This document shows, piece after piece, positions 45,974-55,192 of a stretch of 64,000 nt of DNA; position 1 is the stretch's first letter; the number at the start of each line of letters is the position of its first letter. A model generated the notes under the pieces. It saw nothing but the letters and a program-made list of their open reading frames with translations. It did no database searches and was not told the origin of the DNA. Both the position numbers and the translations under genes were made by a program. This stretch comes from Candidatus Gastranaerophilales bacterium (GTDB taxonomy: Bacteria; Cyanobacteriota; Vampirovibrionia; Gastranaerophilales; Gastranaerophilaceae), in the NCBI GenBank assembly GCA_944327275.1, contig CALVHB010000040.1, forward strand, positions 62,001 to 126,000. Direction: 5' to 3'.

Positions 45974-46857
45974 TGAATATAAACCAATTAAAGTACATTG
46001 TAACAATCGCAGATGAACTTAATATTTCCAAAGCGGCAGAAAAGCTTTATGTTTCTCAACCCTCATTGAGCCAATGTATCGCTTCTGTGGAAAAGGATTT
46101 GGGGACGAAACTTTTTGAACGTAACAGAACTCCGTTAAAAATTACTTATGCTGGTGAAATGTATATAAATTGGGCAAGAGGTGTATTAAACTCTTACGAT
46201 GATATACACAAGGTTATTACAGACATATCCGAGCAGAAAAATATAAAGCTTGTTATAGGTATTTCTCCTTATAGAAGCACGTGTATTTTGCCAAAAGTAA
46301 TTAAGCAGTTTAAACAAAAATATCCGGAAAGTTACATAGTCGTCGAGGAACATCCTACCACAATGTTACATTCTATTATGGACGAAGGGAAAATGGATTT
46401 ATTAATTGATACTCCTCATCCTAATACTATTGATTACACAAGTATTCCATTAATTAAGGAAAATATATTAATAGATGTTCCTAAGAGTTGGAATATTAAA
46501 GGTGAAGAAGTTAATCTTTCTGAATTTGTCGAAAAACCTTTTGTAATGCTGGCTCATGAACAATTGCTCGGAAGGATTTCAAGAGATTTATGTATAAAAA
46601 ATGGTTTTGAACCTAAAATATTATTAGAATGCCACACTGTAGAAACGGCACATGCTTTTGTTGCTCAAGGTTTAGGTGCTTCTTTTGTACCTGAACTTTT
46701 TGTAAAACATTGGGATAAAAAAGACACAAATTATTATAGAATTAAAAACTGTCAAGCAGTCAGAGAATTTTGTGTAATTTATGATAATAAAAAGTATTTG
46801 TCTGAACCGGCTAAGTATTTTATAAAAATTTTGAATGATTTCTTGCACCAAGGATAA
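45973..46857 (+). CDS. LysR-family transcriptional regulator
   Basis: The N-terminal winged HTH (residues 1-60, NISKAAEKLYVSQPSLSQCIASVEKDLG, written in parts: NISKAAEKLYVSQPSLSQ) is followed by a periplasmic-binding-like effector domain to residue 294. LysR regulators usually control a divergent or nearby operon; the candidates are the tandem membrane proteins or alr. The effector is unknown. It lies 23 bases before alr on the same strand. Confidence 0.93.
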   Translation: MNINQLKYIVTIADELNISKAAEKLYVSQPSLSQCIASVEKDLGTKLFERNRTPLKITYAGEMYINWARGVLNSYDDIHKVITDISEQKNIKLVIGISPYRSTCILPKVIKQFKQKYPESYIVVEEHPTTMLHSIMDEGKMDLLIDTPHPNTIDYTSIPLIKENILIDVPKSWNIKGEEVNLSEFVEKPFVMLAHEQLLGRISRDLCIKNGFEPKILLECHTVETAHAFVAQGLGASFVPELFVKHWDKKDTNYYRIKNCQAVREFCVIYDNKKYLSEPAKYFIKILNDFLHQG

Positions 46858-46880
46858 TTTAGTAATATACTAAACTTACT

Positions 46881-48008
46881 ATGAAAAACGTAAGACAGAC
46901 TAATATAAATATTCACAGAGATAGCTGGGTTGAGATAAATTTAGAAAATATAGCGTATAACATGCGTTCAATAAGGAAGAATACTCCGGAAGGGATAAAA
47001 CTTCTTGCAGTAGTTAAAGCTGATGCTTATGGACACGGTTCGGTAATGCTTGCACCTACTCTTTTAGCATCTGGAGCTGATATGTTAGGTGTTGCTTCAA
47101 TAGATGAAGGTGTTGATTTAAGACAGGCAAAAATAAATTGTGATGTCTTGGTTTTGGGAGCTGTGCCTGTTTGGGCTGTTGAAAGTGCTGTTAATGCAAA
47201 TCTTATAATAGCAATATTTTCTCCTGAACACCTTGAGGCTTGTAAGCAAGTCTATGAAAGAACCGGTAAAAAGCCGAGAGTGCATGTAAAATTGGATACG
47301 GGCATGAATAGAATTGGAGTTTCTATAGATGATGCTGTTGAGTTTATAAGCCAAGTAAGAAACGCTGATTATTTAAAATTTGAGGGAATATTTACCCACC
47401 TTGCAAATGCTGAGATAAGAGAAAAAACTCAAGTTCAAATAGATAGATGGAATCAGGTTATTTCTCAGATAAATACAGATGGTTTGTTGTTGCATATTTT
47501 GAATACTGCAGGGGCAATGTGTTATGATGTCCCAAATTCAAATATGCGTCGCGCAGGAATAGCGCTGTATGGTCTATATCCTGATTTGCCAGAAGATGGA
47601 GAGGTGAGGAAGCCTGATTTAAAACCGGTAATGTCATTGAAAGCTCGTATTGTGAATATACATGAAGCAAAAGATGGTGAAGGTGTCAGCTATGGACATA
47701 CTTTTACAGCTCATGGCACAAGAAAAATTGCTACAGTACCTTTGGGTTACGCAGATGGGGTTCCAAGGGGCTTGTCAAATAAAATTTGCGGATTTTTAAA
47801 TGGAAAACCTGTTCCGCAAATTGGCAATATTACAATGGACCAGATGATGTTTGATATAACTGGTGTTGAAGCAAATCTTGGAGATGTTATTACTGTATTG
47901 GATGAAAAACATTCAATCGATGAGTGGGCAAAAATTCTCGATACAATTAATTATGAATTAACTTGTCGTTTGAAAGTTAGATTACCAAGAATTTATACTC
48001 GGGGTTAG
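46881..48008 (+). CDS. alr: Alanine racemase
   Basis: Alr interconverts L- and D-alanine with PLP, feeding peptidoglycan synthesis. The PLP lysine is in AVVKADAYGHG and the second catalytic tyrosine in GVSYGHTFTA. RVHVKLDTGMNRIG and the C-terminal GNITMDQMMFDITG are also conserved. The 375-residue length is normal. A TATACT box lies 9 bases before the ATG and no ribosome site is seen. Confidence 0.96.
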   Translation: MKNVRQTNINIHRDSWVEINLENIAYNMRSIRKNTPEGIKLLAVVKADAYGHGSVMLAPTLLASGADMLGVASIDEGVDLRQAKINCDVLVLGAVPVWAVESAVNANLIIAIFSPEHLEACKQVYERTGKKPRVHVKLDTGMNRIGVSIDDAVEFISQVRNADYLKFEGIFTHLANAEIREKTQVQIDRWNQVISQINTDGLLLHILNTAGAMCYDVPNSNMRRAGIALYGLYPDLPEDGEVRKPDLKPVMSLKARIVNIHEAKDGEGVSYGHTFTAHGTRKIATVPLGYADGVPRGLSNKICGFLNGKPVPQIGNITMDQMMFDITGVEANLGDVITVLDEKHSIDEWAKILDTINYELTCRLKVRLPRIYTRG

Positions 48009-48013
48009 TCTTT

Positions 48014-49249
48014 ATGGAAAATAAATTCGATTTGGGTATTATAGGTGGCGGTCCGGCCGGATATACTGCAGCTTTTCAGGCTAGGGATAAGGGGCTTTCT
48101 GTAGTGCTTTTTGAAAAAGATAAAGTTGGTGGGGTCTGTCTTAATAAAGGTTGTATTCCAACAAAAGCAATTTTACATTGTGCTGAACTATACGAAGAAT
48201 TAAAAAATTCCTCTGAATTAGGTATAAATTGTGATAATGTATCTGTAGACTACGGACAGGTAATTGCAAGAAAAGATACAATAGTAGAGAAATTAAGAAA
48301 ATCTTTAGAGTTATCCTTGAAAAATTCCGGAGTAAAGGTTGTAAATGCTCAAGCAGAAATTGTTGAAAAAAATAGAGTAATCGCGAATGGTGATATTTAT
48401 GAATTTGATAATGTGATTGCAGCTACGGGATCAAGTCCTAAAGATTTTGATAATATAAAATTTGACCATAAGTTTATTTTGAATTCTGATGATATTCTGA
48501 ATCTTAAAACATTACCTAAAAATATTGTTATAATTGGTTCTGGAGCTATTGGAATTGAATGGGCAAGAATTTTTTCTTCTTTTGGAGTAGATGTTTCAAT
48601 TGTAGAACTAGCAAATCATTTACTTCCATTGGCAGATTTTGAAGTTTCAAAAAGAGTAGAACGAATTTTTAAAGCAAAAAAAATAAAAATGTTTTTAAGT
48701 ACTTCTGTTGAAAAAATTGAGGATAAAAAGGTTTATTTATCTTCAGGAGAAGTTATAGAAACAGAAGTTGTGCTTTTAGCGGTAGGACGCAGACCTGATA
48801 ATAGTTTTGATAACGCATTGTGTATAGGTGATGCTTGCGGGAAAATTCAGTTGGCTCATTTTGCAATAAAACAAGCTGTATCAGAGGTCGCAGGAATAGA
48901 ATTTAATGAGAATTATGTTCCTTCAGTGGTTTATGGAAATCCTGAAATTGCTTGGATTGGAAAAAGAGAACAAGATCTTGAACCGGATACCTTCCAAAAA
49001 TCAACTCTTTTAATTTCAGCACTGGGAAAATCTCATTGTGATAATTGTACTGATGGGTTTATAAAAATTTTAGTTCAAAACAATAAAATAGTAGGAGCTC
49101 ATGTGGTATCTAAGGAAGCATCTTCAATAGTTCAAGAACTAACAATCGCTATGCAAAATAACATAGCGATTGATGATTTGAAAAAAATATGTTTTGCCCA
49201 TCCGACTTATTCCGAAGGGATTTTTGAATGTCTTTTAAGGCTTAAATAG
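48014..49249 (+). CDS. lpdA: Dihydrolipoyl dehydrogenase-like flavoprotein with internal deletion
   Basis: This 411-residue disulfide oxidoreductase has the FAD motif GGGPAGYTA, the redox-active GGVCLNKGCIPTK, the NAD motif IGSGAIGIEWA and the C-terminal FAHPTYSEGI, where His and Glu form the partner-subunit base. Compared with the usual 450-475 residues, the loop between VGRRPD and the second FAD motif (here CIGDACG) lacks about 25-30 residues. It lies 5 bases after alr. lipA is next on the plus strand, which links it to lipoyl enzymes such as the glycine cleavage or pyruvate complexes. Confidence 0.85.
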   Translation: MENKFDLGIIGGGPAGYTAAFQARDKGLSVVLFEKDKVGGVCLNKGCIPTKAILHCAELYEELKNSSELGINCDNVSVDYGQVIARKDTIVEKLRKSLELSLKNSGVKVVNAQAEIVEKNRVIANGDIYEFDNVIAATGSSPKDFDNIKFDHKFILNSDDILNLKTLPKNIVIIGSGAIGIEWARIFSSFGVDVSIVELANHLLPLADFEVSKRVERIFKAKKIKMFLSTSVEKIEDKKVYLSSGEVIETEVVLLAVGRRPDNSFDNALCIGDACGKIQLAHFAIKQAVSEVAGIEFNENYVPSVVYGNPEIAWIGKREQDLEPDTFQKSTLLISALGKSHCDNCTDGFIKILVQNNKIVGAHVVSKEASSIVQELTIAMQNNIAIDDLKKICFAHPTYSEGIFECLLRLK

Positions 49250-49484
49250 TACCTGTCCAGAACGGAACTTTCCCAAAGTTCCAATATGTATTTGTTGGGT
49301 TAAGGTCTTTGCGTCTTGCTCGTTTTTTCCTTTCAATTTTAGTTTCGCTTACTTGTTTGGTATTGTCTTGTTGAACTTGAACTTCTTCTGTTGTTTCAAC
49401 TCTTGTACCAGGTACTTCGTACATTTCAGCGAAAGCACAACCTGCAAAGCATAACAAACATAAAACGGTTATAAGATTTTTCAT
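49242..49484 (-). CDS. Small exported protein or lipoprotein
   Basis: The 80 residues start with a signal sequence (MKNLITVLCLLCFAGCAFAE) that contains both a lipobox FAGC and a type I site after AFA. The mature part is charged, with KIERKKRARRKDLNP, and ends in an aromatic NTYWNFGKVPFWTGT. GGAG precedes the ATG. Its end overlaps lpdA by 8 bases, tail to tail. Function is unknown. Confidence 0.6.
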   Translation of the reverse strand: MKNLITVLCLLCFAGCAFAEMYEVPGTRVETTEEVQVQQDNTKQVSETKIERKKRARRKDLNPTNTYWNFGKVPFWTGTI

Positions 49485-49555
49485 AGAACATCTCCTTTTG
49501 TTTGACCTTTACTACATTATAACGTTTTAAGGTATAGAAATCAATATTTTTGCTA

Positions 49556-49569
49556 TATAATTTAATATA
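49556..49569 (+). promoter_or_regulatory. -10 box of lipA, likely leaderless start
   Basis: TATAAT at 49556-49561 is followed by 7 bases and the lipA ATG. TGC-TATATA, offset by two bases, is an alternative reading. Confidence 0.5.
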
Positions 49570-50411
49570 TGCAAAAAAGACTTCCTGATTTTTTAAAACG
49601 ACCGATTATAGATACTGACAAAACACGGACAGTTCGCCGAATTTTAAAGACAAAATGTTTAAATACTGTATGTGAGAATGCTCGTTGTCCAAATAAAAAT
49701 GAGTGCTATACCAAAAATACTGCTACATTTTTGATTATGGGTAATAACTGTACACGAAATTGCAGATATTGTAATATTACTTGTTCACGACCTGAACCTT
49801 TAGATGTAAATGAGCCTTTGCACGTTGCAGAAGCTGTCAGGGATTTAGGTCTAAAATACGCTGTGATAACTTCTGTTACAAGAGATGATTTGCCTGATGG
49901 TGGAGCGGAGCATTTTGCAAATTGTATTTACAAAATTAGGGAATTCTGTGAAGATGTGAAAATTGAGATTTTAACTCCTGATTTTAAAGGTAACAAGGAT
50001 TCTTTAGATGTAATTATAAAGGCACATCCGAATGTTTTTAACCATAATATTGAAACTGTAAAAGATATATTTAAAACGGCTCGTCCTCAAGGTGATTATA
50101 ATTGTTCTTTGAGAGTCCTAAAGTATATTAAGGATAATAGCGATATTTTAACAAAATCAGGATTAATGATTGGTTTGGGCGAAACTTTTGAAGATATTGA
50201 GCAAACTTTTGTCGATTTAAAAAATGCAGGTTGTGATATTTTGACAGTAGGTCAGTATATTCAACCATCGAAAGCTCATTTAGAAGTTTCTAAATATTAT
50301 ACTCCTGATGAGTACGACAAATTAAAACAATTAGCAGAAAAAATAGGAATAAAACATTATCAAATAGGTCCATTGGTAAGGAGCTCTTATCGAGCATCAG
50401 AATTGGTTTAA
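49569..50411 (+). CDS. lipA: Lipoyl synthase
   Basis: LipA is a radical-SAM enzyme that inserts two sulfurs into protein-bound octanoate. The auxiliary cluster motif C-x4-C-x5-C is CENARCPNKNEC, the radical-SAM motif is CTRNCRYC, and the C-terminal RSSY motif is VRSSYRASE. The 280-residue length is normal. No lipB is visible nearby. Confidence 0.97.
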   Translation: MQKRLPDFLKRPIIDTDKTRTVRRILKTKCLNTVCENARCPNKNECYTKNTATFLIMGNNCTRNCRYCNITCSRPEPLDVNEPLHVAEAVRDLGLKYAVITSVTRDDLPDGGAEHFANCIYKIREFCEDVKIEILTPDFKGNKDSLDVIIKAHPNVFNHNIETVKDIFKTARPQGDYNCSLRVLKYIKDNSDILTKSGLMIGLGETFEDIEQTFVDLKNAGCDILTVGQYIQPSKAHLEVSKYYTPDEYDKLKQLAEKIGIKHYQIGPLVRSSYRASELV

Positions 50412-50508
50412 TATTACAATTTGTAATATTAAACAATAGTAAAAGGCAAAAAAAATAATTGATAAAACTTATAATAATTATAAAGGGAAAATAAAAAGGA
50501 TTATAAAA

Positions 50509-51258
50509 ATGTCGGTAGAAAAGATTTCATTTAAGGGAACTGAGGTAGCGCCAAAAGTTTCATCTCCTCAAAAACAGGTGTCTGTCCAAAATTCTACTCA
50601 AGCCCCAGATAAAGAGAAATCAAAAGCAGCCAAGTATATGCTTGGAGCAACAATATTAGCAGGAACTATTGCGCTTGGTATAATTGGTCATAAAAATAAT
50701 TGGTGGCGCAATGTTTCTGAAGTTGCGGATGATTTGTCAACAGGTGGAAAAAATGCTCTTGAAAGTGTAGAAAATAAAGCTTCTGAAGTGATAGATATTG
50801 ATTTTTCTGATTTTACCAAGATACAGGGTGAATTTTATGAATTAGGGGGTACTAAATATATTAATAAATTTAATGAGGATGGGAAGTTAATAAGATGTTT
50901 TAGTTCAAAAAATGGTAAGACTTTATATTCAATCAGCGATTATGACCCATTAACAGGAAAAGAGATTAAGTATACTTCTTTTAAAGAAGATGGAAAAACT
51001 CTGGATTTTGTAGTCGATTATGACCCATCAACAGGAAAGGAAATTAAGCAGACTTCTTTTAAAGAAGATGGAAAAACTCTGGATTTTGTAGTCGATTATG
51101 ATCCATCAACAGGAAAGGAAATTAAGTGGACTTCTTTTCAAAAAGATGGAAAAACTCTGGATTTTGTAGTCGATTATGACCCATCAACAGGGAAGGAGTT
51201 AAAAACAACATATTACAACCACGATGGAACAGTTAATAGAGTAAAGGTAGCTCTATAA
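50509..51258 (+). CDS. F-x-G membrane protein with 26-residue repeats
   Basis: The 249-residue protein opens with SVEKISFKGTEVAPKV (F8, G10), followed by a Gln/Ser-rich linker and one membrane helix (YMLGATILAGTIALGIIG, about 44-61). An extracytoplasmic domain ends in about 3.5 copies of a 26-residue unit, YDPSTGKEIK-x-TSF-x-x-DGKTL. This resembles MORN-like and phytoplasma DUF2963 repeats. AAGGA lies just upstream of the ATG. Function is unknown; repeats of this type usually bind partners or surfaces. Confidence 0.7.
   Translation: MSVEKISFKGTEVAPKVSSPQKQVSVQNSTQAPDKEKSKAAKYMLGATILAGTIALGIIGHKNNWWRNVSEVADDLSTGGKNALESVENKASEVIDIDFSDFTKIQGEFYELGGTKYINKFNEDGKLIRCFSSKNGKTLYSISDYDPLTGKEIKYTSFKEDGKTLDFVVDYDPSTGKEIKQTSFKEDGKTLDFVVDYDPSTGKEIKWTSFQKDGKTLDFVVDYDPSTGKELKTTYYNHDGTVNRVKVAL
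50941..51200 (+). repeat. In-frame 78-base tandem repeats
   Basis: Copies begin at 50941, 51019, 51097 and a partial one at 51175. The middle copies differ by only a few bases, which indicates recent duplication. They encode 26-residue units. Confidence 0.9.
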
Positions 51259-51837
51259 TTCGACTGTAATTGCTCCTTGACGGAAGATTTTTAATTCGTC
51301 TCCAAATACACCGCAAACAGTTGATTCAAGTCCCTTGCATATATGATCGTAATCAGGGATGATTATGTCTGCAAGTCCTTCCATATTTTCTAGTGCTTGT
51401 TCATACGTTTTTGCTGATGGTTGATGTGATAAGTTAGCACTTGTCGTTGCAAGTACGTGACCGGGTGTGATTTCACATATTTCTTTAAAAATTTCGTTAT
51501 CAGGTACTCTTATGCCTACTGTTTCCATATTTGATGTAATAAAATAGGGTGTTTTTTCGCTTTTTTCAACCACAAGTGTAAGTGCCCCAGGAAAATATTT
51601 TTTTATTAAACGACATCCGATTTTTGGTATTGGTTTTACGTATTCAAGTAGATTATATGTTTCATTAGACATCAAAATTAATGGTTTTTGAGCTTCTCTT
51701 TTTTTTATTTCATATATTTTTTTTACAGCTTTTTCAGATGTTGGAAGACAGCCTAACCCCCATACGGTATCAGTTACATAAGCGATTACCCCATCATTTT
51801 CCAGTACTTTCCTTATTTCTTCTTTATTTTCTAACAT
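51253..51837 (-). CDS. tsaC: Threonylcarbamoyl-AMP synthase (Sua5/YrdC family)
   Basis: TsaC makes threonylcarbamoyl-AMP from threonine, bicarbonate and ATP for the t6A37 modification of tRNA. The 194-residue protein has KIYEIKKREAQKPLIL (K-R-x4-KP), FPGALTLVVEKS, GIRVPDN and TSANLS. It lacks the extra Sua5 domain. It overlaps the murJ end by 14 bases, so the two are co-transcribed, and overlaps the 26-residue-repeat gene tail to tail. Confidence 0.93.
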   Translation of the reverse strand: MLENKEEIRKVLENDGVIAYVTDTVWGLGCLPTSEKAVKKIYEIKKREAQKPLILMSNETYNLLEYVKPIPKIGCRLIKKYFPGALTLVVEKSEKTPYFITSNMETVGIRVPDNEIFKEICEITPGHVLATTSANLSHQPSAKTYEQALENMEGLADIIIPDYDHICKGLESTVCGVFGDELKIFRQGAITVEL

Positions 51838-53434
51838 TTATCTTCCTCATAAATCTTTGAGCTAATTCATTAGCATATTCCATTTTGAATATTAAATTTA
51901 ATCCTGTATAACTTACAAGACAAATAATACCTACAGTTCCAATTTTTATGATTTCAAACAAAGCTTTAGGCATGTTAATAAATTTGTCGAAGCTATATGC
52001 AAGTGCAAAGCATATTCCAAGAGAAATTATACCTGCAATAATCATTTTTAGGAGATTTTTGAACAGTCCTTTGTAATCCATTTTTACTTTTTTATAGATT
52101 AAACTGCCAAGTACACAGGCATTAAATAATGTGACTAGCGATGTAGATAGTGTAATTCCACCTATTCCCATTCCCATCTTGCTTATGAATATTACGTTAA
52201 GCAGATATTTTAATACGATTGAAGAAAAGGCTACAATAAAAGGTGTTTTAGAATCGTTGAATGAATAATATACTCTTGTGATAGAATCTCTGAAAACATA
52301 AGGTAGTATAGAAACTGATAGGAACCATAGTGCTTCTGTTACCATAAAAGTTGCATTAGCATCGAAAGCTCCGCGTTCAAAAATTAATCTAACAGCATCC
52401 ATTCCTACTGTTAAAATCCCTATAATTATTGGTATCGCTGCGAAAAATAGAACTCCGACCCCTTTGTTAAAATAAGTTTTAATTCCTTCCAAGTCCTTTT
52501 CTGCAACAAGTCTTGAAAAAATAGGAAAAAGAGGGACTAAAAAAGCTGTTACTAAAATTCCGACAGGGAACTGGAATACTCTGTTCGCATATCCTATAGC
52601 AGTCCAAGCACCTTCTGAAATTGAGGAGGTAAAAAACATATCAACATATATATGAATTTGTCCCACAGTAGAGCTAAGTACTGCAGGAAATAGTAATTCC
52701 ATTATTTCCTTAAAATTAGGGTTGTTTAGAAAATGAAAGTCAGGTCTCCATTTAAATCCAAGTTTTCTGACGTTAGGGTATTGAATCACAAGTTGTAAAA
52801 TTGCCCCTATTGTGGTTGCAAAAGCCAATGCGTACCCCTTATTGTCGCTGGGAACAGCCATAACAACTCCAATTATTGCCGCGCTCATAATAATTGGTGA
52901 TAAATTAGGGAGCATAAACTGTTTGTAAATAATTAGTATTCCATAATAAATCCCAACAATTCCTCCGATTATTAAAAGAGGAGTCATTATTTTCAAATGT
53001 TCAGCTGCAAGGTTAATCATTTCTGCAGAGCCGCTTGAAATAATTAATCCCATTATTTGACGCGGAAATATAAACATTATGACAGATAAAACTAAGAAAA
53101 ATATTGTAGTAGCTGTCATAAATGTTGAATACAATTTATTTACATTCTCTTCAGGCTTTTCGTTCAAATTTGGAATTAGCTTGGAGAATACTGCTACAGT
53201 TGCACTATGAAATGGTCCGCCAACTCCTCCAAGTAAAATTAGTGATAGTGAAGGAATTTGATAAGCGTAATAATATGCATCTGATACTAAAGAAGCTCCA
53301 TAGTAGTTTGCAATTATTATATCTCTTATAAAACCTATTAACTTACTTATAATAGTTACTACTGCTATTATCCAAGCAGCTTTTAGTACACTTGTAGTTT
53401 TCTCTTTATAATCACCAGATGTAGTTGCTGTCAT
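51824..53434 (-). CDS. murJ: Lipid II flippase MurJ
   Basis: MurJ flips lipid II to the periplasm. The 536-residue protein has 14 predicted helices. It starts with AAWIIAVVTIISKLIGFIRD and a short DIIIANYYGASLVSDAYYYA loop, as usual for MurJ, and then GGVGGPFHSATVAVFSKL. The third gene in the operon is spoIID-like. GGTGA lies upstream of the ATG. It overlaps the spoIID gene end by 23 bases. Confidence 0.94.
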   Translation of the reverse strand: MTATTSGDYKEKTTSVLKAAWIIAVVTIISKLIGFIRDIIIANYYGASLVSDAYYYAYQIPSLSLILLGGVGGPFHSATVAVFSKLIPNLNEKPEENVNKLYSTFMTATTIFFLVLSVIMFIFPRQIMGLIISSGSAEMINLAAEHLKIMTPLLIIGGIVGIYYGILIIYKQFMLPNLSPIIMSAAIIGVVMAVPSDNKGYALAFATTIGAILQLVIQYPNVRKLGFKWRPDFHFLNNPNFKEIMELLFPAVLSSTVGQIHIYVDMFFTSSISEGAWTAIGYANRVFQFPVGILVTAFLVPLFPIFSRLVAEKDLEGIKTYFNKGVGVLFFAAIPIIIGILTVGMDAVRLIFERGAFDANATFMVTEALWFLSVSILPYVFRDSITRVYYSFNDSKTPFIVAFSSIVLKYLLNVIFISKMGMGIGGITLSTSLVTLFNACVLGSLIYKKVKMDYKGLFKNLLKMIIAGIISLGICFALAYSFDKFINMPKALFEIIKIGTVGIICLVSYTGLNLIFKMEYANELAQRFMRKINVRK

Positions 53435-55133
53435 CTTTTTTCACCAATTCCACATATAATCTTAATGCTTTTTTATCACTTTCATCTAAAGGGTATGAAA
53501 AAATAATTGAATTTTCACCTTTTTTAATAAATTTTGAAATATCTATTTCAGCGTTCCTTTTCAATATATTTGGCTCAAGTTCAAATGTATAATCTTTTCC
53601 GTTTATGTTTGCAATAAGTTTTGAAACCATAAACTTGTTATCAATAACTATTTTTGCATATTTATCTTTTACATAAAATTTTTGTAAAACTGATTGTTGA
53701 GCGCTGTTAGATGATATTATAACAGGTTTTGTTGCAAGCGTAATGCCAGAGTAATAGTGTTGAAGTATTTTTTCGTAAGGAATGTGTAATTCAGAACCCA
53801 TAAAACCAGCTCCATATTGACTCATTCCTACGCCGTGGCCAAAACCTCCGCCATACGCGTGTACTGATAAAAGGTTTCCATTTTCATCATAATTGTTTTC
53901 AAACACAACATTTGCGCTCGGTAAAGCTTTTCCATCTTTTGTCAGAAGTCTTCTTACAACCAATTCTTTGAATATTTTATAAGTTTGGGAGCGTGTAACT
54001 ACTTCCATTTCTATAATTTTACCTGATTCACCTCTTCTCAGTACTTTTATTTCTACTAAGTCATCAAGTCTGTCACCTTTTTTGAATGCAGGGTGAACAA
54101 AACCAGTTGAAGATTGGCTTACAAGAGTATATTCAAGGATATTTTTTAATTCTTCCGCATTCCATTCTTTTTCCCACCTAAAGTATGGTGAACGGATGTC
54201 GTACGCATCAGGTTTTGATTTGTAATATTCACTTGCTGCAGCTTCTGAGTTTAGTGGCGTTTGAGTAATTATATCCGGTTTTGCTTTTAAGTAAGGCTTT
54301 TCTGAAGAAGGAAACTCTTTTGTTTTAGGATCTGAAAAAGCGTTAGAATAACTTTCAGTATATCCCCCTGCAGTTGAAGAATATTGCGCAAGGATTAAAT
54401 CCCAGTTGTAAATTGCAACAATTCCTTCAGTTTCTTTTACAGCCTGATTTGAAAGAGGTTTTTCTGTATTCGCGCCATAATATACTTGGCTTGCAACAGA
54501 ATCTACAACGTCATAATTTTTGGAGGCCTTTGTTCTGGGAGAAAGTACGTAGTTTCTTGCCGCAACACTTTGAGCTTTTAGAGCTTCCAGTCCAAAGCTT
54601 ACTGGCATTTCATTCGGAACTACTCCCTTCAAATATTCCTCTACCTCTATCATATTTACCAGATTAAAAGTATCGTTATTGTTTTTTACAAGTTCAAATG
54701 CACCATGATAAAGAGCTTGTTTCCCTGCACGTTTTAATCCGCTAACACCCAGTAGGCCGTAGTTGCTGGTTATTTGTATCGGGCCCGTAACTTTTTCAGG
54801 AACAGTACTTTCGGGAGTATAGATATTAAACATCCCATCTTTTATACTTATTTTAACAGTTTGATTTGCAGGATAATTACCTATTAATAGTCTGTTATCA
54901 TAAATTTGGGTATCTCCTGTTCCAAAAATTGTTATTTCCTTATACTGATAAGTCCCAAAGTTTTGAGTCCCTATTCCAACTCTTACAACTTCAGATGATG
55001 GTCGATTTTGTACTGCTACAGCTTGTTGTGCAGCTTGAAGTGTAGCCTCCGGAATTTGCGGAAAAATCTGAGAATAAACAGGTGTTGTCAATACAAATGA
55101 GCTTATAAAAACTGATAATATTAATCTTTTCAT
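53412..55133 (-). CDS. SpoIID/LytB-domain protein
   Basis: SpoIID-family proteins cut or bind denuded peptidoglycan glycan; cyanobacterial and Gram-negative relatives exist. A signal peptide (MKRLILSVFISSFVLTTPVYS) is followed by an N-terminal beta domain. The SpoIID core then begins at EEYLKGVVPNEMP and contains AQSVAARNYV, STAGGYTESY and FGHGVGMSQYGAGFMG. I chose ATG 55133, which has a TATAAT box 6 bases upstream and no ribosome site; the longer TTG start at 55151 overlaps that box. It heads the spoIID-murJ-tsaC operon. Confidence 0.9.
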   Translation of the reverse strand: MKRLILSVFISSFVLTTPVYSQIFPQIPEATLQAAQQAVAVQNRPSSEVVRVGIGTQNFGTYQYKEITIFGTGDTQIYDNRLLIGNYPANQTVKISIKDGMFNIYTPESTVPEKVTGPIQITSNYGLLGVSGLKRAGKQALYHGAFELVKNNNDTFNLVNMIEVEEYLKGVVPNEMPVSFGLEALKAQSVAARNYVLSPRTKASKNYDVVDSVASQVYYGANTEKPLSNQAVKETEGIVAIYNWDLILAQYSSTAGGYTESYSNAFSDPKTKEFPSSEKPYLKAKPDIITQTPLNSEAAASEYYKSKPDAYDIRSPYFRWEKEWNAEELKNILEYTLVSQSSTGFVHPAFKKGDRLDDLVEIKVLRRGESGKIIEMEVVTRSQTYKIFKELVVRRLLTKDGKALPSANVVFENNYDENGNLLSVHAYGGGFGHGVGMSQYGAGFMGSELHIPYEKILQHYYSGITLATKPVIISSNSAQQSVLQKFYVKDKYAKIVIDNKFMVSKLIANINGKDYTFELEPNILKRNAEIDISKFIKKGENSIIFSYPLDESDKKALRLYVELVKKDDSNYIW

Positions 55134-55139
55134 AAGATT

Positions 55140-55145
55140 ATTATA
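55140..55145 (-). promoter_or_regulatory. TATAAT box of the spoIID operon, likely leaderless start
   Basis: The minus strand reads TATAAT-AATCTT-ATG, a 6-base gap with no ribosome site. Confidence 0.5.
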
Positions 55146-55192
55146 TGACAAAACTTTGAAATTAAAAATAAAAAAGTTAAAATATACTCAAA

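Noticed and set aside
50941-51200. Possible CRISPR-like array
   Set aside because: The 78-base units are head-to-tail, in frame and without spacers; they encode protein repeats.
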